Assembly (NCBI RefSeq): GCF_052072235.1
Contig: NZ_CM125436.1
Coordinates: forward strand, 3,156,001 to 3,220,000
Origin: Brevibacillus_D fluminis_A
Lineage (GTDB): Bacteria > Bacillota > Bacilli > Brevibacillales > Brevibacillaceae
Direction of reading: 5' to 3'
Length of the DNA: 64,000 nt
Shown here: one piece after another, positions 16,211-25,663 of the stretch
How the letters are laid out: every line of letters starts with the position of its first letter
Numbering within the stretch: the stretch's first letter is position 1
Made by a program: the position numbers and the translations under genes
The notes under the pieces: model-generated
What the model saw: the letters and a program-made list of their open reading frames with translations, nothing else
Told to the model about the DNA's origin: nothing
The model's database searches: none

Positions 16211-17833
16211 TTATGTATCGCCATTTGCAGATCGATACAGTTTGTACACCTGCGGCATGTACGCAAACGAACGGCGGAACACGCGCTCTGGAGCGTCGTC
16301 TGCCACCAGTTTGCCGCGATGCAAAATGAGCACGCGATTCGCAAACTGCGCGGCGAATTCCACATCATGCGTGATGATCATCACAGCCGGGATCGCCAGC
16401 TCCGCCAGCAGTTCGATGAGCGTCTTTTTTTGCTCGGCATCGAGGCCACGCGTCGGCTCGTCTAGGATGAGGAACGTTGGGCGCGCCGGCACCACCAGCG
16501 CCAAGGCCAGCCGCTGCTTTTCCCCGCCGCTCAAATCATGTGGATGGCGACTGCGATAGGCCAACAGCCCTAACCGATTGAGCAGATCCGTTTTTTGCCG
16601 CTCCCGTTCCTCCCCTGTCAAGGAAAGCTGGGCCAAGGCGAAATCGATCTCCCCCTCGACGGTATCGTGCAGGAAATAGTCATTTGGATTTTGCGACAAA
16701 TAACCGATCCGTTTCCAGGAATCTTCCCAAAAGACCTGTCCAATCGGCTGTTGCTCCCAGCTCATCTCGCCTGCACGCTTCTGGATCGCTCCGCACAAAA
16801 GCTTGGCCAGCGTTGATTTGCCGGCGCCGTTTTCCCCGAGCAGCGCGATTCGGTCGCCGCCATGGATGGTAAGTGACAGATCGGAAAGGACAGCCTCCTG
16901 ATCGGGATACCCGGCTTTTATCTTCTGTACTTCGTAAAGAACCGGCTGGTTTTCGTCCGATTGCTGTTGATTTGAGCTTGCGGCATGATGGCCGTGATAT
17001 TCCGGTGCTTTTGACACCAAAGCGCGCGCCGCCTTGACCGTAAGCGGCAGGTTGCCGTCCATGCCAAGCTCGATCAGATGGCGGGTGACCGGCGGCAAAA
17101 ACAGCCGCCAATTTGTGTGCGATAGCGTCTCCTTGACGAATTCGTCCGGCGTTCCATTGAACGCGATCCGCCCCGCTTCAAACAGCAAGATGCGGTCGGC
17201 CAGATGGAAGCATCGCTCGATCCGATGCTCGCTGATCAAAACGGTCAGTCCCCATTCCTCATTCAACCGCCTGACCGTCTGCAGCACCTCTTCCGCGTGG
17301 ACGGGGTCGAGCTGGGAAGTCGGCTCATCGAGCAAAAGCAGGCCGGGATACGGCGCCAACGTGCTGGCAAGCGCGATGCGCTGCTTTTCCCCGCCGCTTA
17401 AGTCAGCGGTTTTTTTGCCGATTTGTTCATTCAAGCCGAACAGCTGGCTCATCTCGGCGAGCCGGCTGTTCATCTCCGCTTGCGGGACCGCCAAGTTTTC
17501 CAGGCCGAATACAAGCTCCCGCTCCACCGTCTGCAGCAACAGCTGACGCTCCGGATCTTGCTGCAAAAAACCGGTGCGGCGGACAATCTCGCGCTGCGAT
17601 AACGCTTCTAACGGCTGGCCGTTCAACGTGATCCGGCCTGCGATGCTGCCACCGTAAAAGCGCGGCACCAGGCCGTTGATCGCTCGCAGAAACGTTGACT
17701 TGCCGCTCCCGCTCGCGCCGAGCAAGAGCACGAATTCCCCCTGGTTGACCGACACGTTGCTATCGATAAGCGACATTGCGTCCGCTTGCGGATAGCGGTA
17801 TGAAAGATGTTCGATCGAAAGGCTAACGCTCAT
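16211..17833 (-). CDS. ECF transporter fused ATPase (EcfA1-A2), corrinoid operon
   Basis: 540-aa protein with two ABC ATPase domains in one chain, as in YkoD-type ECF energizers. The first has Walker A GASGSGKST near residues 35-43 and LSGGEKQR, the second has GENGAGKST and a second LSGGEKQRLALA with LDEPT. It would energise import of the substrate bound by the S component. It overlaps the T-component gene by 4 bp and is last in the cobalamin-riboswitch operon, which suggests corrinoids or a precursor as cargo. Confidence 0.9.
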   Translation of the reverse strand: MSVSLSIEHLSYRYPQADAMSLIDSNVSVNQGEFVLLLGASGSGKSTFLRAINGLVPRFYGGSIAGRITLNGQPLEALSQREIVRRTGFLQQDPERQLLLQTVERELVFGLENLAVPQAEMNSRLAEMSQLFGLNEQIGKKTADLSGGEKQRIALASTLAPYPGLLLLDEPTSQLDPVHAEEVLQTVRRLNEEWGLTVLISEHRIERCFHLADRILLFEAGRIAFNGTPDEFVKETLSHTNWRLFLPPVTRHLIELGMDGNLPLTVKAARALVSKAPEYHGHHAASSNQQQSDENQPVLYEVQKIKAGYPDQEAVLSDLSLTIHGGDRIALLGENGAGKSTLAKLLCGAIQKRAGEMSWEQQPIGQVFWEDSWKRIGYLSQNPNDYFLHDTVEGEIDFALAQLSLTGEERERQKTDLLNRLGLLAYRSRHPHDLSGGEKQRLALALVVPARPTFLILDEPTRGLDAEQKKTLIELLAELAIPAVMIITHDVEFAAQFANRVLILHRGKLVADDAPERVFRRSFAYMPQVYKLYRSANGDT

Positions 17834-18723
17834 GTTGTCTCCCTCCTTCCCAACACATAGAGCGGCACGAGCCAGCTTGCAACCATCAGGAGCGCAAACA
17901 AGGCGTCCCCGAGCAGGTCATGAAACGCAAAGCGCGGGTAATAGTCGATCCGGCCAAAATCCAGCCATTTGCCGAAAAGCGCAAACGCGAACACGATCCC
18001 GGTGACAATCATGCCGAGCGCTTCATGCGAGGCGATCGTTTTGGTTTTGTACGAGCTGCGCGGTCCGCTGCCAAAGCCGCGCGCATACAGCGTTTCCGCC
18101 GACTGCCACGAGCCCTCCAGCGCCTGGTACAGCAGCGGGCGCAGCAAAAACAGGTAAAAGCGGATTTGCGCCCGTTTTCCCTTGCCGCGTGGGCGTATCC
18201 CCCTCAGGTACGCCGTTTCCTTGATTCGGGAAAACTCCGCCAACAGAAAGGGAAACATGCGAATGGCCAGTGCGGCAGTGAGCACAAAGCGAGGCGCCAC
18301 TTTGGCGAACAAAAGCAAAAAACGGTCATGGTCGACAAACTGCTGAAACATCCCGGAGAGCGTCAGCAAAATCGCCAGCCGGATCAGCCCCATGCACGAG
18401 TACGCAAGCTCCTCGAGTGTGAAATCGAGCCGCCCGATCAACGGGACGACCGGACCTTTCCACAAAAATGTGACTCCGTTCGTCGAGAACAAGGCGTTCA
18501 CGAGCAAAAAGAACGGCGCCATCACAAGAAGCATCCGAAACAGCGGCATGATGGCAGGCAGAACCCGCTCACGCCTGGCCCAGCCGAGTAAAAACAGCAG
18601 TTGGCCGATCAGCATGAACGGATGCTCCCACACAAAGGTCAAAATGCCTTGCACAAAGAGAAAGAAGGCGATAGCGCCTGGATGAAGCTGTTGCCAGCGT
18701 ATCGGCGGATTGTGCACGCTCAC
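17830..18723 (-). CDS. ECF transporter T component (EcfT)
   Basis: Membrane scaffold coupling the S component to the ATPases. 297 aa with several membrane spans and the CbiQ-type coupling motif region (ETAYLRGI followed by QSAETLYARGFGSGPR), whose ARG signatures contact the ATPases. I start at GTG 18723, which overlaps the S-component stop (GTGA) and follows AAGGAGG at good spacing; the longer open frame upstream lies inside the S gene. Operon position implies a corrinoid system. Confidence 0.88.
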   Translation of the reverse strand: MSVHNPPIRWQQLHPGAIAFFLFVQGILTFVWEHPFMLIGQLLFLLGWARRERVLPAIMPLFRMLLVMAPFFLLVNALFSTNGVTFLWKGPVVPLIGRLDFTLEELAYSCMGLIRLAILLTLSGMFQQFVDHDRFLLLFAKVAPRFVLTAALAIRMFPFLLAEFSRIKETAYLRGIRPRGKGKRAQIRFYLFLLRPLLYQALEGSWQSAETLYARGFGSGPRSSYKTKTIASHEALGMIVTGIVFAFALFGKWLDFGRIDYYPRFAFHDLLGDALFALLMVASWLVPLYVLGRRETT

Positions 18724-19382
18724 CCGCTCCCCTCCTTGGCAAACAGGCGGGTGACGATCAGCTTTTGGTGATAGCGCACGAAAATTTTCGCGAAAGCAAC
18801 TGCGAACATGCTGGCAAACAAGAAATTGCCAGCCGAATGGGCGATGTCGAATGCGAGGCTTTTCACATTCAGCGCGACAAAGCTTTGCCAGCTCAAGAAA
18901 CCAAGCCCGATGAACATCCAAAAGTTCATGATCCAATCGAACAAAAATCCCCAGATCGTGCAGACCGCGATAAACAGAAACCGTCTTCCGCGCGTCGCCA
19001 GCAGTTGGCCTGCCCCGCGGCTTTCCTTGCTTTCAAAAAAGCGGCTGAGCAGGCCGCCGGATACGCCCGACAATCCCCACGCAAACATTTGCCAAATCGT
19101 CCATGGCCCTTGCCCAAGATACATGTTGGACAAAACCGCAGCGATGACGCCGGTCAAAAATCCGACCCGCAGCCCAAACACATAGCCGGTGAGCATCACC
19201 AAAAAGGTCGTTGGCTGCACATTCGGGATCACGGAGAACGGAATGCGCGCAATGGCCGCGACTGCGCCAAGCGTGGCGGTCACCGCGATCACCTTTTCGT
19301 CCATCCGCGACTTTTCAAACAAAAGGAGCAAGATCGCGGAAAGGGAAAGGAGCAAAACCAATGTGAGCATCGCTACATTCAT
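18720..19382 (-). CDS. ECF transporter S component (predicted corrinoid-binding)
   Basis: 220-aa integral membrane protein with about six hydrophobic segments. The middle (RIPFSVIPNVQPTTFLVMLTGYVFGLRVGFLTGVIAA) is typical of vitamin ECF substrate-binding subunits. Start ATG 19382 overlaps the upstream DUF4430 gene by ATGA and follows GGAGGA. A cobalamin riboswitch controls the operon, so cobalamin or a corrinoid precursor is the likely ligand, but the ligand is inferred from context and not from a signature. Confidence 0.85.
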   Translation of the reverse strand: MNVAMLTLVLLLSLSAILLLLFEKSRMDEKVIAVTATLGAVAAIARIPFSVIPNVQPTTFLVMLTGYVFGLRVGFLTGVIAAVLSNMYLGQGPWTIWQMFAWGLSGVSGGLLSRFFESKESRGAGQLLATRGRRFLFIAVCTIWGFLFDWIMNFWMFIGLGFLSWQSFVALNVKSLAFDIAHSAGNFLFASMFAVAFAKIFVRYHQKLIVTRLFAKEGSG

Positions 19383-20425
19383 GGGGTTCCTCCCACAGGA
19401 GAAGCGAGCGGAAGCCGGAGCGATTCCTGAGCGTCCTGCAAAAGCCCAAACGCGTTTGCCCAAGGCGCATCGGCTGTCTGCCCTGCGGCAATCGTCTGCA
19501 CGATGCGCGCTACCGCATCCGGTGAGTTGCCGCCGACAAACCAGAGTGGCTTCCGCGTTTCCGGATGAACGGTCGCGACGATGGCACCGGCTTCCGGTTT
19601 GACATCGGTTTTGACGACCTTTCCGCCAAGGTCGGTCGCCTCAATCCCGTTTTTGGTGAAATGGGCGAAAACGCCGTACATCGCTTTTTGCTCCCACAGC
19701 TTTTGATAAAAGGCAGAGTCTGCATACGCCCTGGATTCGCCGAGCACAATGAGCGGCTGTCCTGCCGTGAAAAGCTGCTCGTTCCATGCGACGGCTTTCG
19801 TTTCCGCCTGGCGCACGGCGGTGAGTGCTTTTGCGAGCTGATCCGCCTGTTCCTGCAGCCCGGGCGCATACATAACGGTGAGTGACATCGCCTTGTTCGT
19901 TTTTTCATCGCGCTGCACAAACGGCTGCGGATACACCCCGATAAGCGCAGGCGCACTCGTATCGAATGCCCACCTGTGGTAGTCCCAGGTGATGACATCG
20001 CCGGTTCGAACCGGATATTCGCCTGCACCGATGTCGGACATGACGCCGTTCACATAAAAAAACCAGTCGATCGGCTTGCTCTTGCTGTCGCCTGCTTTAT
20101 ACGCCGATGCGAGCCCGTTGATGGATTCGACGAAGCTGCCGTTATACGTCGTCTTGACATCGCCGCCCGCGCGCTTTAACACGTCCATGACCGTGTCGCC
20201 TTGCGAAATGGGAACGGCCCGTTTCATCAGCTGCTCTGTGCCGTAATCGCGGGTGATCACCAATGTGGCAGAGGGCGTGCCAGGCGGCAGTTCCGGTTCC
20301 GTGCTCGGTGCTGCCGCCGGTGTGTTTTGCGGTGCATGCGCCCCGCGGTACCACATCATGCCCGCTGCCGCTGCCCCCAGCACAACCACCACCAGGATGA
20401 GCAGCAACCATTCTTTCCGTTTCAT
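19379..20425 (-). CDS. Membrane-anchored DUF4430 protein
   Basis: 348 aa. An N-terminal transmembrane anchor (LLLILVVVVLGAAAAGMMWY, about residues 6-26) and a Pro/Ala linker precede a DUF4430 domain near residues 50-150 (VMDVLKRAGGDV, WFFYVNGVMSDIGAGEYPVRTGDVITWDYH). DUF4430 resembles the beta domain of intrinsic factor/transcobalamin. A second domain of about 190 residues follows (LIVLGESRAYAD, PLWFVGGNSPDAVARIVQ). Start ATG at 20425 follows AAGGAG. It lies 12 bp from the SLH barrel gene and overlaps the S-component gene. Confidence 0.83.
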   Translation of the reverse strand: MKRKEWLLLILVVVVLGAAAAGMMWYRGAHAPQNTPAAAPSTEPELPPGTPSATLVITRDYGTEQLMKRAVPISQGDTVMDVLKRAGGDVKTTYNGSFVESINGLASAYKAGDSKSKPIDWFFYVNGVMSDIGAGEYPVRTGDVITWDYHRWAFDTSAPALIGVYPQPFVQRDEKTNKAMSLTVMYAPGLQEQADQLAKALTAVRQAETKAVAWNEQLFTAGQPLIVLGESRAYADSAFYQKLWEQKAMYGVFAHFTKNGIEATDLGGKVVKTDVKPEAGAIVATVHPETRKPLWFVGGNSPDAVARIVQTIAAGQTADAPWANAFGLLQDAQESLRLPLASPVGGTP

Positions 20426-20437
20426 CCTTTTCACTCC

Positions 20438-21964
20438 TTACCTGACTGCGAGCAAACGGTACAGCAGCGCTGCAGCCTCGGCCCGCGTCACCGCTGCTTT
20501 TGGTACGAATTGCCTGGAAGCGGTCGCACCCAGCAGCTTTTGTTTTTGCAGCACTTTGACGTCCTGCACCGCCCAGCTGCTCACACGGGCCCAATCGACC
20601 GGGACCGTACCAGCGCCGCTGTATGTTTTGGTCCATTTGTATTTGGTCGCGATGCGTGCCGCAATCGACGCCATTTCTTCCTGGGTGATGCCTTGGTCAG
20701 GACGGAACAAGGAGCCGCTTCCTTGCATCAAGCCGAGTGCCGCCGCTTTTTCGACGTACGGTGCGGCCCATCCTGACTGCGGTACATCCGCGAATTTGCC
20801 CTGCGGCTGCGCGACCGGACCCTCGCCGATCGCTCGCAGCAGCAATACGGCGAACTGCGCGCGCGTCACCTGCTGGTCCGGACTCATCCGGGTCGCCGTC
20901 ACCCCTTGTAGATAGCCGTTTTTCACCAAATAGCTGATTTCGCCAAATGCCCAGTGCGAACGGTCCAAATCGTACAAATGCGCGACTTTTCGTTGGCCCG
21001 CCGATTCGCGCAGCTTGATTACGTACGGCCCGCCGCGTTTCACATCCGAGATGCCGAGCATCGCCTGCGCGGTGGCGATTTGATTGGAAGGACCGCCTTT
21101 CGTATGGCTGAACGTGCCATCTGCCTTTTGGTACGAAAGCAGATTATCGACCGTACTGCCTGTTCCTTTTTTCCAGCTCTCCGGATTTTCGCCCCATGCG
21201 ATCAACGCGGAGATGACGGTTGCCACGGATTCGACGTTGGCTACCCCGCCATCGGCATAGCCCCCGCCGTCTTTTTGCTGCGTACGCAAAAAGGCGAGCG
21301 CTTTTTTCACCGGCTGCTCCTCTTTGCTCATCCCCAACGCCTTGAAAGCAATCAGTGTCATCGCCGTCATGTCGATGCCGCCTGTCTTGCCCTCGGTGGC
21401 AAACTGGAAGCCGCCGTCCGGAAGCTGTTTGGACACGAGCCACGCTTTCGCTTGCTTGGCGCGCGGGATTTGCTCGCCTGCCGCATACAGTGCGATGATG
21501 CTCCACACATGGGCATTGATCAGGCTTTGTCCGGTGCCATCCATGCTGTCGGCAAACTTGCCGTTGGCGAGCTGGACGTGCTGAAGGCGAGCGATCAGAT
21601 TGACGCCGCCGAATTGGGACGGGTCTTCCCCTGAAGCGCTTACCGCCATCGCAAAACGGGCATAATCCGTTGTTTTGCGCAAATCGAGCGATTCCAATCG
21701 GTTGTGCAGCTCGGTTTGCCAGCGGATCGAACCGCCCCACTCGGAGGTTTGCACATCCTCGCCCAAAAGTGACAGCGCGATTAACGTCCAATCATCGATC
21801 GCCGCCGTTCCTTTGTTTTTGTATGCATGGGCGACAGCCTGCACCGCTTTGGCTGCAGCCTGCTCGACCTTGCTTGAAGCCGCTTCTGCCAGCGGCATCC
21901 ATGCAAGCAATGCGGCCATCACCCCTGCTGCGCCTGCACGCATGATCCTTGCTGCCATGTTCAT
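20438..21964 (-). CDS. Barrel (prenyltransferase/squalene-cyclase-like) protein with three SLH domains
   Basis: 508-aa exported protein. After the signal peptide, residues about 30-330 carry repeats of the alpha/alpha-barrel type (DGGFQFATEGKTGGIDMTAM, DGGGYADGGVANVESVATV, DGTFSHTKGGPSNQIATAQ), the fold shared by squalene cyclases and the alpha domain of intrinsic factor. Three SLH domains follow (AHLYDLDRSHWAFGEI..., KFADVPQSGWAAPYVEKA..., VDWARVSSWAVQDV...), which would attach it to wall polymer. The start ATG at 21964 follows AAGGGGAA. 118 bp with a hairpin separate it from the upstream gene. Confidence 0.85.
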   Translation of the reverse strand: MNMAARIMRAGAAGVMAALLAWMPLAEAASSKVEQAAAKAVQAVAHAYKNKGTAAIDDWTLIALSLLGEDVQTSEWGGSIRWQTELHNRLESLDLRKTTDYARFAMAVSASGEDPSQFGGVNLIARLQHVQLANGKFADSMDGTGQSLINAHVWSIIALYAAGEQIPRAKQAKAWLVSKQLPDGGFQFATEGKTGGIDMTAMTLIAFKALGMSKEEQPVKKALAFLRTQQKDGGGYADGGVANVESVATVISALIAWGENPESWKKGTGSTVDNLLSYQKADGTFSHTKGGPSNQIATAQAMLGISDVKRGGPYVIKLRESAGQRKVAHLYDLDRSHWAFGEISYLVKNGYLQGVTATRMSPDQQVTRAQFAVLLLRAIGEGPVAQPQGKFADVPQSGWAAPYVEKAAALGLMQGSGSLFRPDQGITQEEMASIAARIATKYKWTKTYSGAGTVPVDWARVSSWAVQDVKVLQKQKLLGATASRQFVPKAAVTRAEAAALLYRLLAVR

Positions 21965-22033
21965 TGTGACATTCCCCTTTCCGATGTTTAAAAAATGACG
22001 CGTCCCCTCAAGCGATTTGCACGCGAAAACGGG

Positions 22034-22068
22034 AAAAGTAGGCAGCAAAAAATTCGCCACCTACTTTC
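22034..22068 (-). promoter_or_regulatory. Intra-operon hairpin before the SLH barrel gene
   Basis: Stem AAAGTAGG/CCTACTTT with an A/T-rich loop in the only long gap (118 bp) of the corrinoid operon. Only four T follow, so it is at best a weak terminator or an RNA-processing or stability element. Confidence 0.45.
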
Positions 22069-22082
22069 GTTCTTCCCTTGCT

Positions 22083-24134
22083 TTACTCCTGCAGCATGCG
22101 ATAAAGCGCAGCCGCTGCTTCCGCACGTGTCAACGGGGCAAGCGGGTCAAAGCGGCCATCGGTTCGCCCCTTCATCCAGCCGCGTTCGACGACCGCTGTA
22201 ACGGACGATTGCGCCCAACCCGGGATGGACGATTGATCGCGGATCGGGCTTGGAGCTGCCCTATTGCCTACCTTGCTCTCCCCAGCAGCCTGTGCCAGTG
22301 CGTACGCAAACTCCGCTCGGCTGATCGGCTGATCTGGCGCCCCAATCGAAGCGGGCAAATTCGCTGTATGACCGTCCGGCATCACGCGGTCCACAAGCGC
22401 CAGCGCCTCCGAACGCTTCAACCATGCATGCCAGTCAAACCGCGATTCGCTGCGTCCATGAATCACGCCGATTGTGGCCAGCTTCCCGATCGCTTCCTTT
22501 GCCCATTGATAGCTGGCTGGCAGCTGCACCACATCGTCAAACGCAACCAGAGGAACGGATGCAAAAAACAGATCCCCGCCCGCACGCAGCCTGGCTGTCA
22601 CATCTTGCGGGTCGTTTTTCACCAAAATCGGCTGCACGGTCCACGGATCGGTGTCCTTCGCGCGTGAAAAGAGCACCGGGAGCGATTCGCCGTCAACCGC
22701 CGTATTTTTCTCCCATCTCAACGCGATTGCGGCATCTGCCCCCGGGTTCAAGCTCACCCGGTACAAATCCGAAAGCGGGATGATGTCGCCAGAAAGCGTG
22801 CTCAGCTGTGCCGTCGCTAAGTGATCGTCATACCGTTTGGCAATGAACTGCAGCTGTTTTCCTTCCTCGCCTGCATCACCGGACGGCACGAGATCCGTGC
22901 GCCAGCCCGGTTTCATCACGCTGATTCTGGCGTTTGCTCGGCGTACCGTTTGCCACGCATCCGGCGTTATGCTCAATTGCCATGTATGATAATTGTCTTT
23001 ATCGCTCATCGGGATGACGAGCGTCGGCTTTAGCTCATTGAGCAGACCTTTGTACAGCGTCCAGTTGGCCAGACGCTCCGTTAGCCTTTCCAAAACGTCG
23101 CGCTGGTCGGCCAAGAGCGGTTTTGCCATGGAGTCTGCAAGCTCCTCGGCAAGCGTATCGCCGACAGGCTTCGTTTGCAGATCGTCTTTTTTCACCATGC
23201 CGGCTTTTTCGTATGCGGCTTGCAAAACCAATGCCACATCGGGCACATACGCTTTTTGCTTTTCGGCTGGATTCTCCGCCAATGAAATCAATAAACTGTC
23301 GATAATGTCGACAAGCTCTTCCGGCTTTGTGGCAAAACCGATTTGGGACATCGCCTTGTCCATCTCTGCGCTGGCCGACGTCCGGTACAGCGAGGTCAGT
23401 TCGCCCGCCGCTGTGCTGCCGCCCTCGGAGTTGCCGAAATCGGTCGTGTATACAAACGTTACGGTGTCCTTGTTATCCAGCTTGTAACGGTCGATCGGCA
23501 TGGGCGGCTGCTCGCCGTTGACCAGGTAAATCCAGCCGCTTCCGGCGCCTTTGTCGAACTCGGCGAGATTGTTGATGCTTTTGACATAGACATCATGTCC
23601 GTCTCCATCCGCATCGACGATTTCATACGGAATATCGTTTTCGCCACAAATGTATGTGAGCAGATCGTATGCGCTTGCGCCGTCTTTCATGTGAACCGTT
23701 TTTTGCGCCAAAATGACTTCTTTGTCTACCCCGGTGATGCCTGTAACGATCTCCAGCTTCGTTTTTACCGGCGGCTTCGCTTCCACGATTCTGAAGGAAG
23801 CCGTCGCTTGTCGGGTCGAATACAACGTTGCATGTGCCGTACCGGTCGCGGTCCAGTCGGGAGCGCCAAGCTCAAGCGAAAACGATTTGCCGCCACCTGC
23901 CACCTCTTGCGCGTAAATGATTTGGCCTTGGGAATCGGTAATGAGCAAGGGGACCGGGCGGGCATCATCACTGCTTGTATGCCCGCTGACCGCGATGGTA
24001 TCCGATGTTTGCATGGCCGAAATGGCTGCCTCCGCTGTTTGTGCGGGCGCCGCTTGCGCCGGTATGCCTGCGCCGAGACAAAGAAAGGCTGCCAGCATAC
24101 CGGACCATGCTTTTCTCCATATTCTGCTTCTCAT
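22083..24134 (-). CDS. Surface DUF4430 protein with SLH domains
   Basis: 683-aa exported protein with signal peptide ending GIPAQAAPA. An Ig-like domain (about 40-115) is followed by a DUF4430 domain near 125-235 (ASAYDLLTYICGENDIPYEIVDADGDGHD, GSGWIYLVNGEQPPMPIDRYKLDNKDTVTFVY). After an unassigned middle region come C-terminal SLH-type repeats (about 520-683, ending GRFDPLAPLTRAEAAAALYRM). It would be wall-anchored. Its ATG directly abuts the stop of the preceding barrel gene (TAG-ATG), so the two are probably made together. Confidence 0.84.
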   Translation of the reverse strand: MRSRIWRKAWSGMLAAFLCLGAGIPAQAAPAQTAEAAISAMQTSDTIAVSGHTSSDDARPVPLLITDSQGQIIYAQEVAGGGKSFSLELGAPDWTATGTAHATLYSTRQATASFRIVEAKPPVKTKLEIVTGITGVDKEVILAQKTVHMKDGASAYDLLTYICGENDIPYEIVDADGDGHDVYVKSINNLAEFDKGAGSGWIYLVNGEQPPMPIDRYKLDNKDTVTFVYTTDFGNSEGGSTAAGELTSLYRTSASAEMDKAMSQIGFATKPEELVDIIDSLLISLAENPAEKQKAYVPDVALVLQAAYEKAGMVKKDDLQTKPVGDTLAEELADSMAKPLLADQRDVLERLTERLANWTLYKGLLNELKPTLVIPMSDKDNYHTWQLSITPDAWQTVRRANARISVMKPGWRTDLVPSGDAGEEGKQLQFIAKRYDDHLATAQLSTLSGDIIPLSDLYRVSLNPGADAAIALRWEKNTAVDGESLPVLFSRAKDTDPWTVQPILVKNDPQDVTARLRAGGDLFFASVPLVAFDDVVQLPASYQWAKEAIGKLATIGVIHGRSESRFDWHAWLKRSEALALVDRVMPDGHTANLPASIGAPDQPISRAEFAYALAQAAGESKVGNRAAPSPIRDQSSIPGWAQSSVTAVVERGWMKGRTDGRFDPLAPLTRAEAAAALYRMLQE

Positions 24135-25490
24135 CTATTTCACCACGAGTTGGAACGTGACCGGATCTTTCGCCGTTTCAGGCTGGGTGGACAAGCCGTA
24201 CCAATAGTTGAGCTGGACCGTATACGTACCTTTGTCCAGGCTGAATCCTGCCGTCAGCTGCTTCGCCGCACCGTCCGCCTCGACCGTCACAAGCTGCACC
24301 ACTTTTTTGTCTTTTTGCACCTGTACGAGCACAGCCACCGGCTTGCCTTCTTTCGCCACATCCGCAACGTTGGTGCGCACCAGTACCTGGCCGGCATTGA
24401 CGGTGAACGCATTTCCGGACGGCTTCGTTTGCGTGCCCTTTTGCAAGCTTTCCAGGCCGGCGTACACTTCCACTTTGCCGCTCAAATCGATCGTTGGCAC
24501 ATACGCTTGCAGCGCTTCTTTGTCCTGATCGGACAGACGCTGGTAGGCGCTGTCGCCGTTATTCGCCGAGGCGAGCGCGAGCAGCGCGAATTTGGTTGTG
24601 TACGGATTCGCTTCACCCGGTGTCCAGGACGCTTCAAAACCGCCGTTTTTCACCTGTTTGGCGAGCAAATAGTCGACGGATTTGACCCACGGGCCTTCGA
24701 GCACATCCTCGCCCGCAGCAGACAGGCCGATCAGCACCTGGCTCGTCGTATCCGGACTGCCGCCGGCGAAACCGTCGTAGTACGATCCGTCTGTTTTGTC
24801 CTGCCCGGCTTCCAGCTCCGCGATAATCTCTTTTTCCGCCTGCTTCACACCCGCTTCATCGTCCACGAGCGGCAGCGCGCTCAAGGCAAATCCAAGCTCG
24901 TCGAATTTGCTTTTGTTTTTGTCGTTTTCGTAATCGTCATAATGATCCAGCAAAAAGGCCACCGCTGCATCGCGGTCATAATCGTAGTCGTACATTTCCA
25001 GCGCGATCATGGAATAAACATGATTGGCGATCGTGTATGTATCGTCACCCATTTTCCCGGATTTCTCCTGCAGGTCGGCGATTTCCTGGAGCAGGTTGAC
25101 ACCGTTGACATTTGTTGGGTCGTACCCATTCTTCATCAGCGCAATCGCGTATTTGGCGATTTCCCCGGCTCCTTTCGCCTTGAGCGCCGCCGGCACGATC
25201 GCATCGATTGCCGACTGGTTTTGCTTCGTCAGCCATTTGCGGTTGGTCAGCTTCTCCCCCGCTTCCGTGAGCGCAACCAGCTCCCAGTCAAAACCGTCGA
25301 ACTTGTACGAACGATCGCGCTTGTAATAATAGTTGACCGCCTTTTTCATCGCGGTCGATACTTTTTTCTGCTCGTCGGATGCGGCTTGCACCTGAACCGG
25401 CTTTGCTGTCAGCCCTGCGGTCAAGACCAAGCCTGCCACGAGTGCCCATACAACGGACTTTCTTGAACGAACTGCGATACTGCTCATCAT
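24135..25490 (-). CDS. Secreted barrel protein, first gene of the corrinoid operon
   Basis: 451-aa protein with a signal peptide ending VQVQAA. Residues about 40-320 hold helical-barrel repeats of the prenyltransferase/squalene-cyclase superfamily (DGSYYDGFAGGSPDTTSQVLIGLSAAGED, NGGFEASWTPGEANPYTTKFALLALASA). A beta-rich C-terminal domain of about 130 residues (VEVYAGLESLQKGTQ to PVTFQLVVK) follows. It has no SLH domain or anchor. The catalytic DXDD of cyclases is not seen, which fits a binding role. The ATG at 25490 follows AAAAGGAGAG. It is first after the cobalamin riboswitch. Confidence 0.83.
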   Translation of the reverse strand: MMSSIAVRSRKSVVWALVAGLVLTAGLTAKPVQVQAASDEQKKVSTAMKKAVNYYYKRDRSYKFDGFDWELVALTEAGEKLTNRKWLTKQNQSAIDAIVPAALKAKGAGEIAKYAIALMKNGYDPTNVNGVNLLQEIADLQEKSGKMGDDTYTIANHVYSMIALEMYDYDYDRDAAVAFLLDHYDDYENDKNKSKFDELGFALSALPLVDDEAGVKQAEKEIIAELEAGQDKTDGSYYDGFAGGSPDTTSQVLIGLSAAGEDVLEGPWVKSVDYLLAKQVKNGGFEASWTPGEANPYTTKFALLALASANNGDSAYQRLSDQDKEALQAYVPTIDLSGKVEVYAGLESLQKGTQTKPSGNAFTVNAGQVLVRTNVADVAKEGKPVAVLVQVQKDKKVVQLVTVEADGAAKQLTAGFSLDKGTYTVQLNYWYGLSTQPETAKDPVTFQLVVK

Positions 25491-25569
25491 CTTCTCTCCT
25501 TTTTTCATGAGGCAACACGGCGCAACTGCAGGAGCAAGTTATCGAAACGGATGGCGGGGCATCCGCACC

Positions 25570-25604
25570 GAAAAAAACCCTCTTTTCCACATGTGAAAAG
25601 AGGG
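25570..25604 (-). terminator. Riboswitch-controlled terminator
   Basis: CCCTCTTTTC-ACATGT-G-GAAAAGAGGG followed by TTTTTTT on the minus strand. It sits between the cobalamin aptamer and the first gene, so ligand binding probably causes premature termination. Confidence 0.88.
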
Positions 25605-25663
25605 CATTGCAACCGTTACGTGCCTCCCCCTTTTGTCCATACCCGCAAAAGTGGCGAAATCGA

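Noticed and set aside
23343..25466. A 707-codon open frame on the plus strand, antisense to the first two corrinoid-operon genes
   Set aside because: His/Arg-rich composition without domains, no ribosome site, and exactly opposite two clear exported-protein genes; it is a by-product of codon bias.
20438..25490. Barrel proteins as terpene or squalene cyclases
   Set aside because: They share the fold, but they are exported, lack a visible DXDD motif and sit under a cobalamin riboswitch, so a ligand-binding role is more likely.
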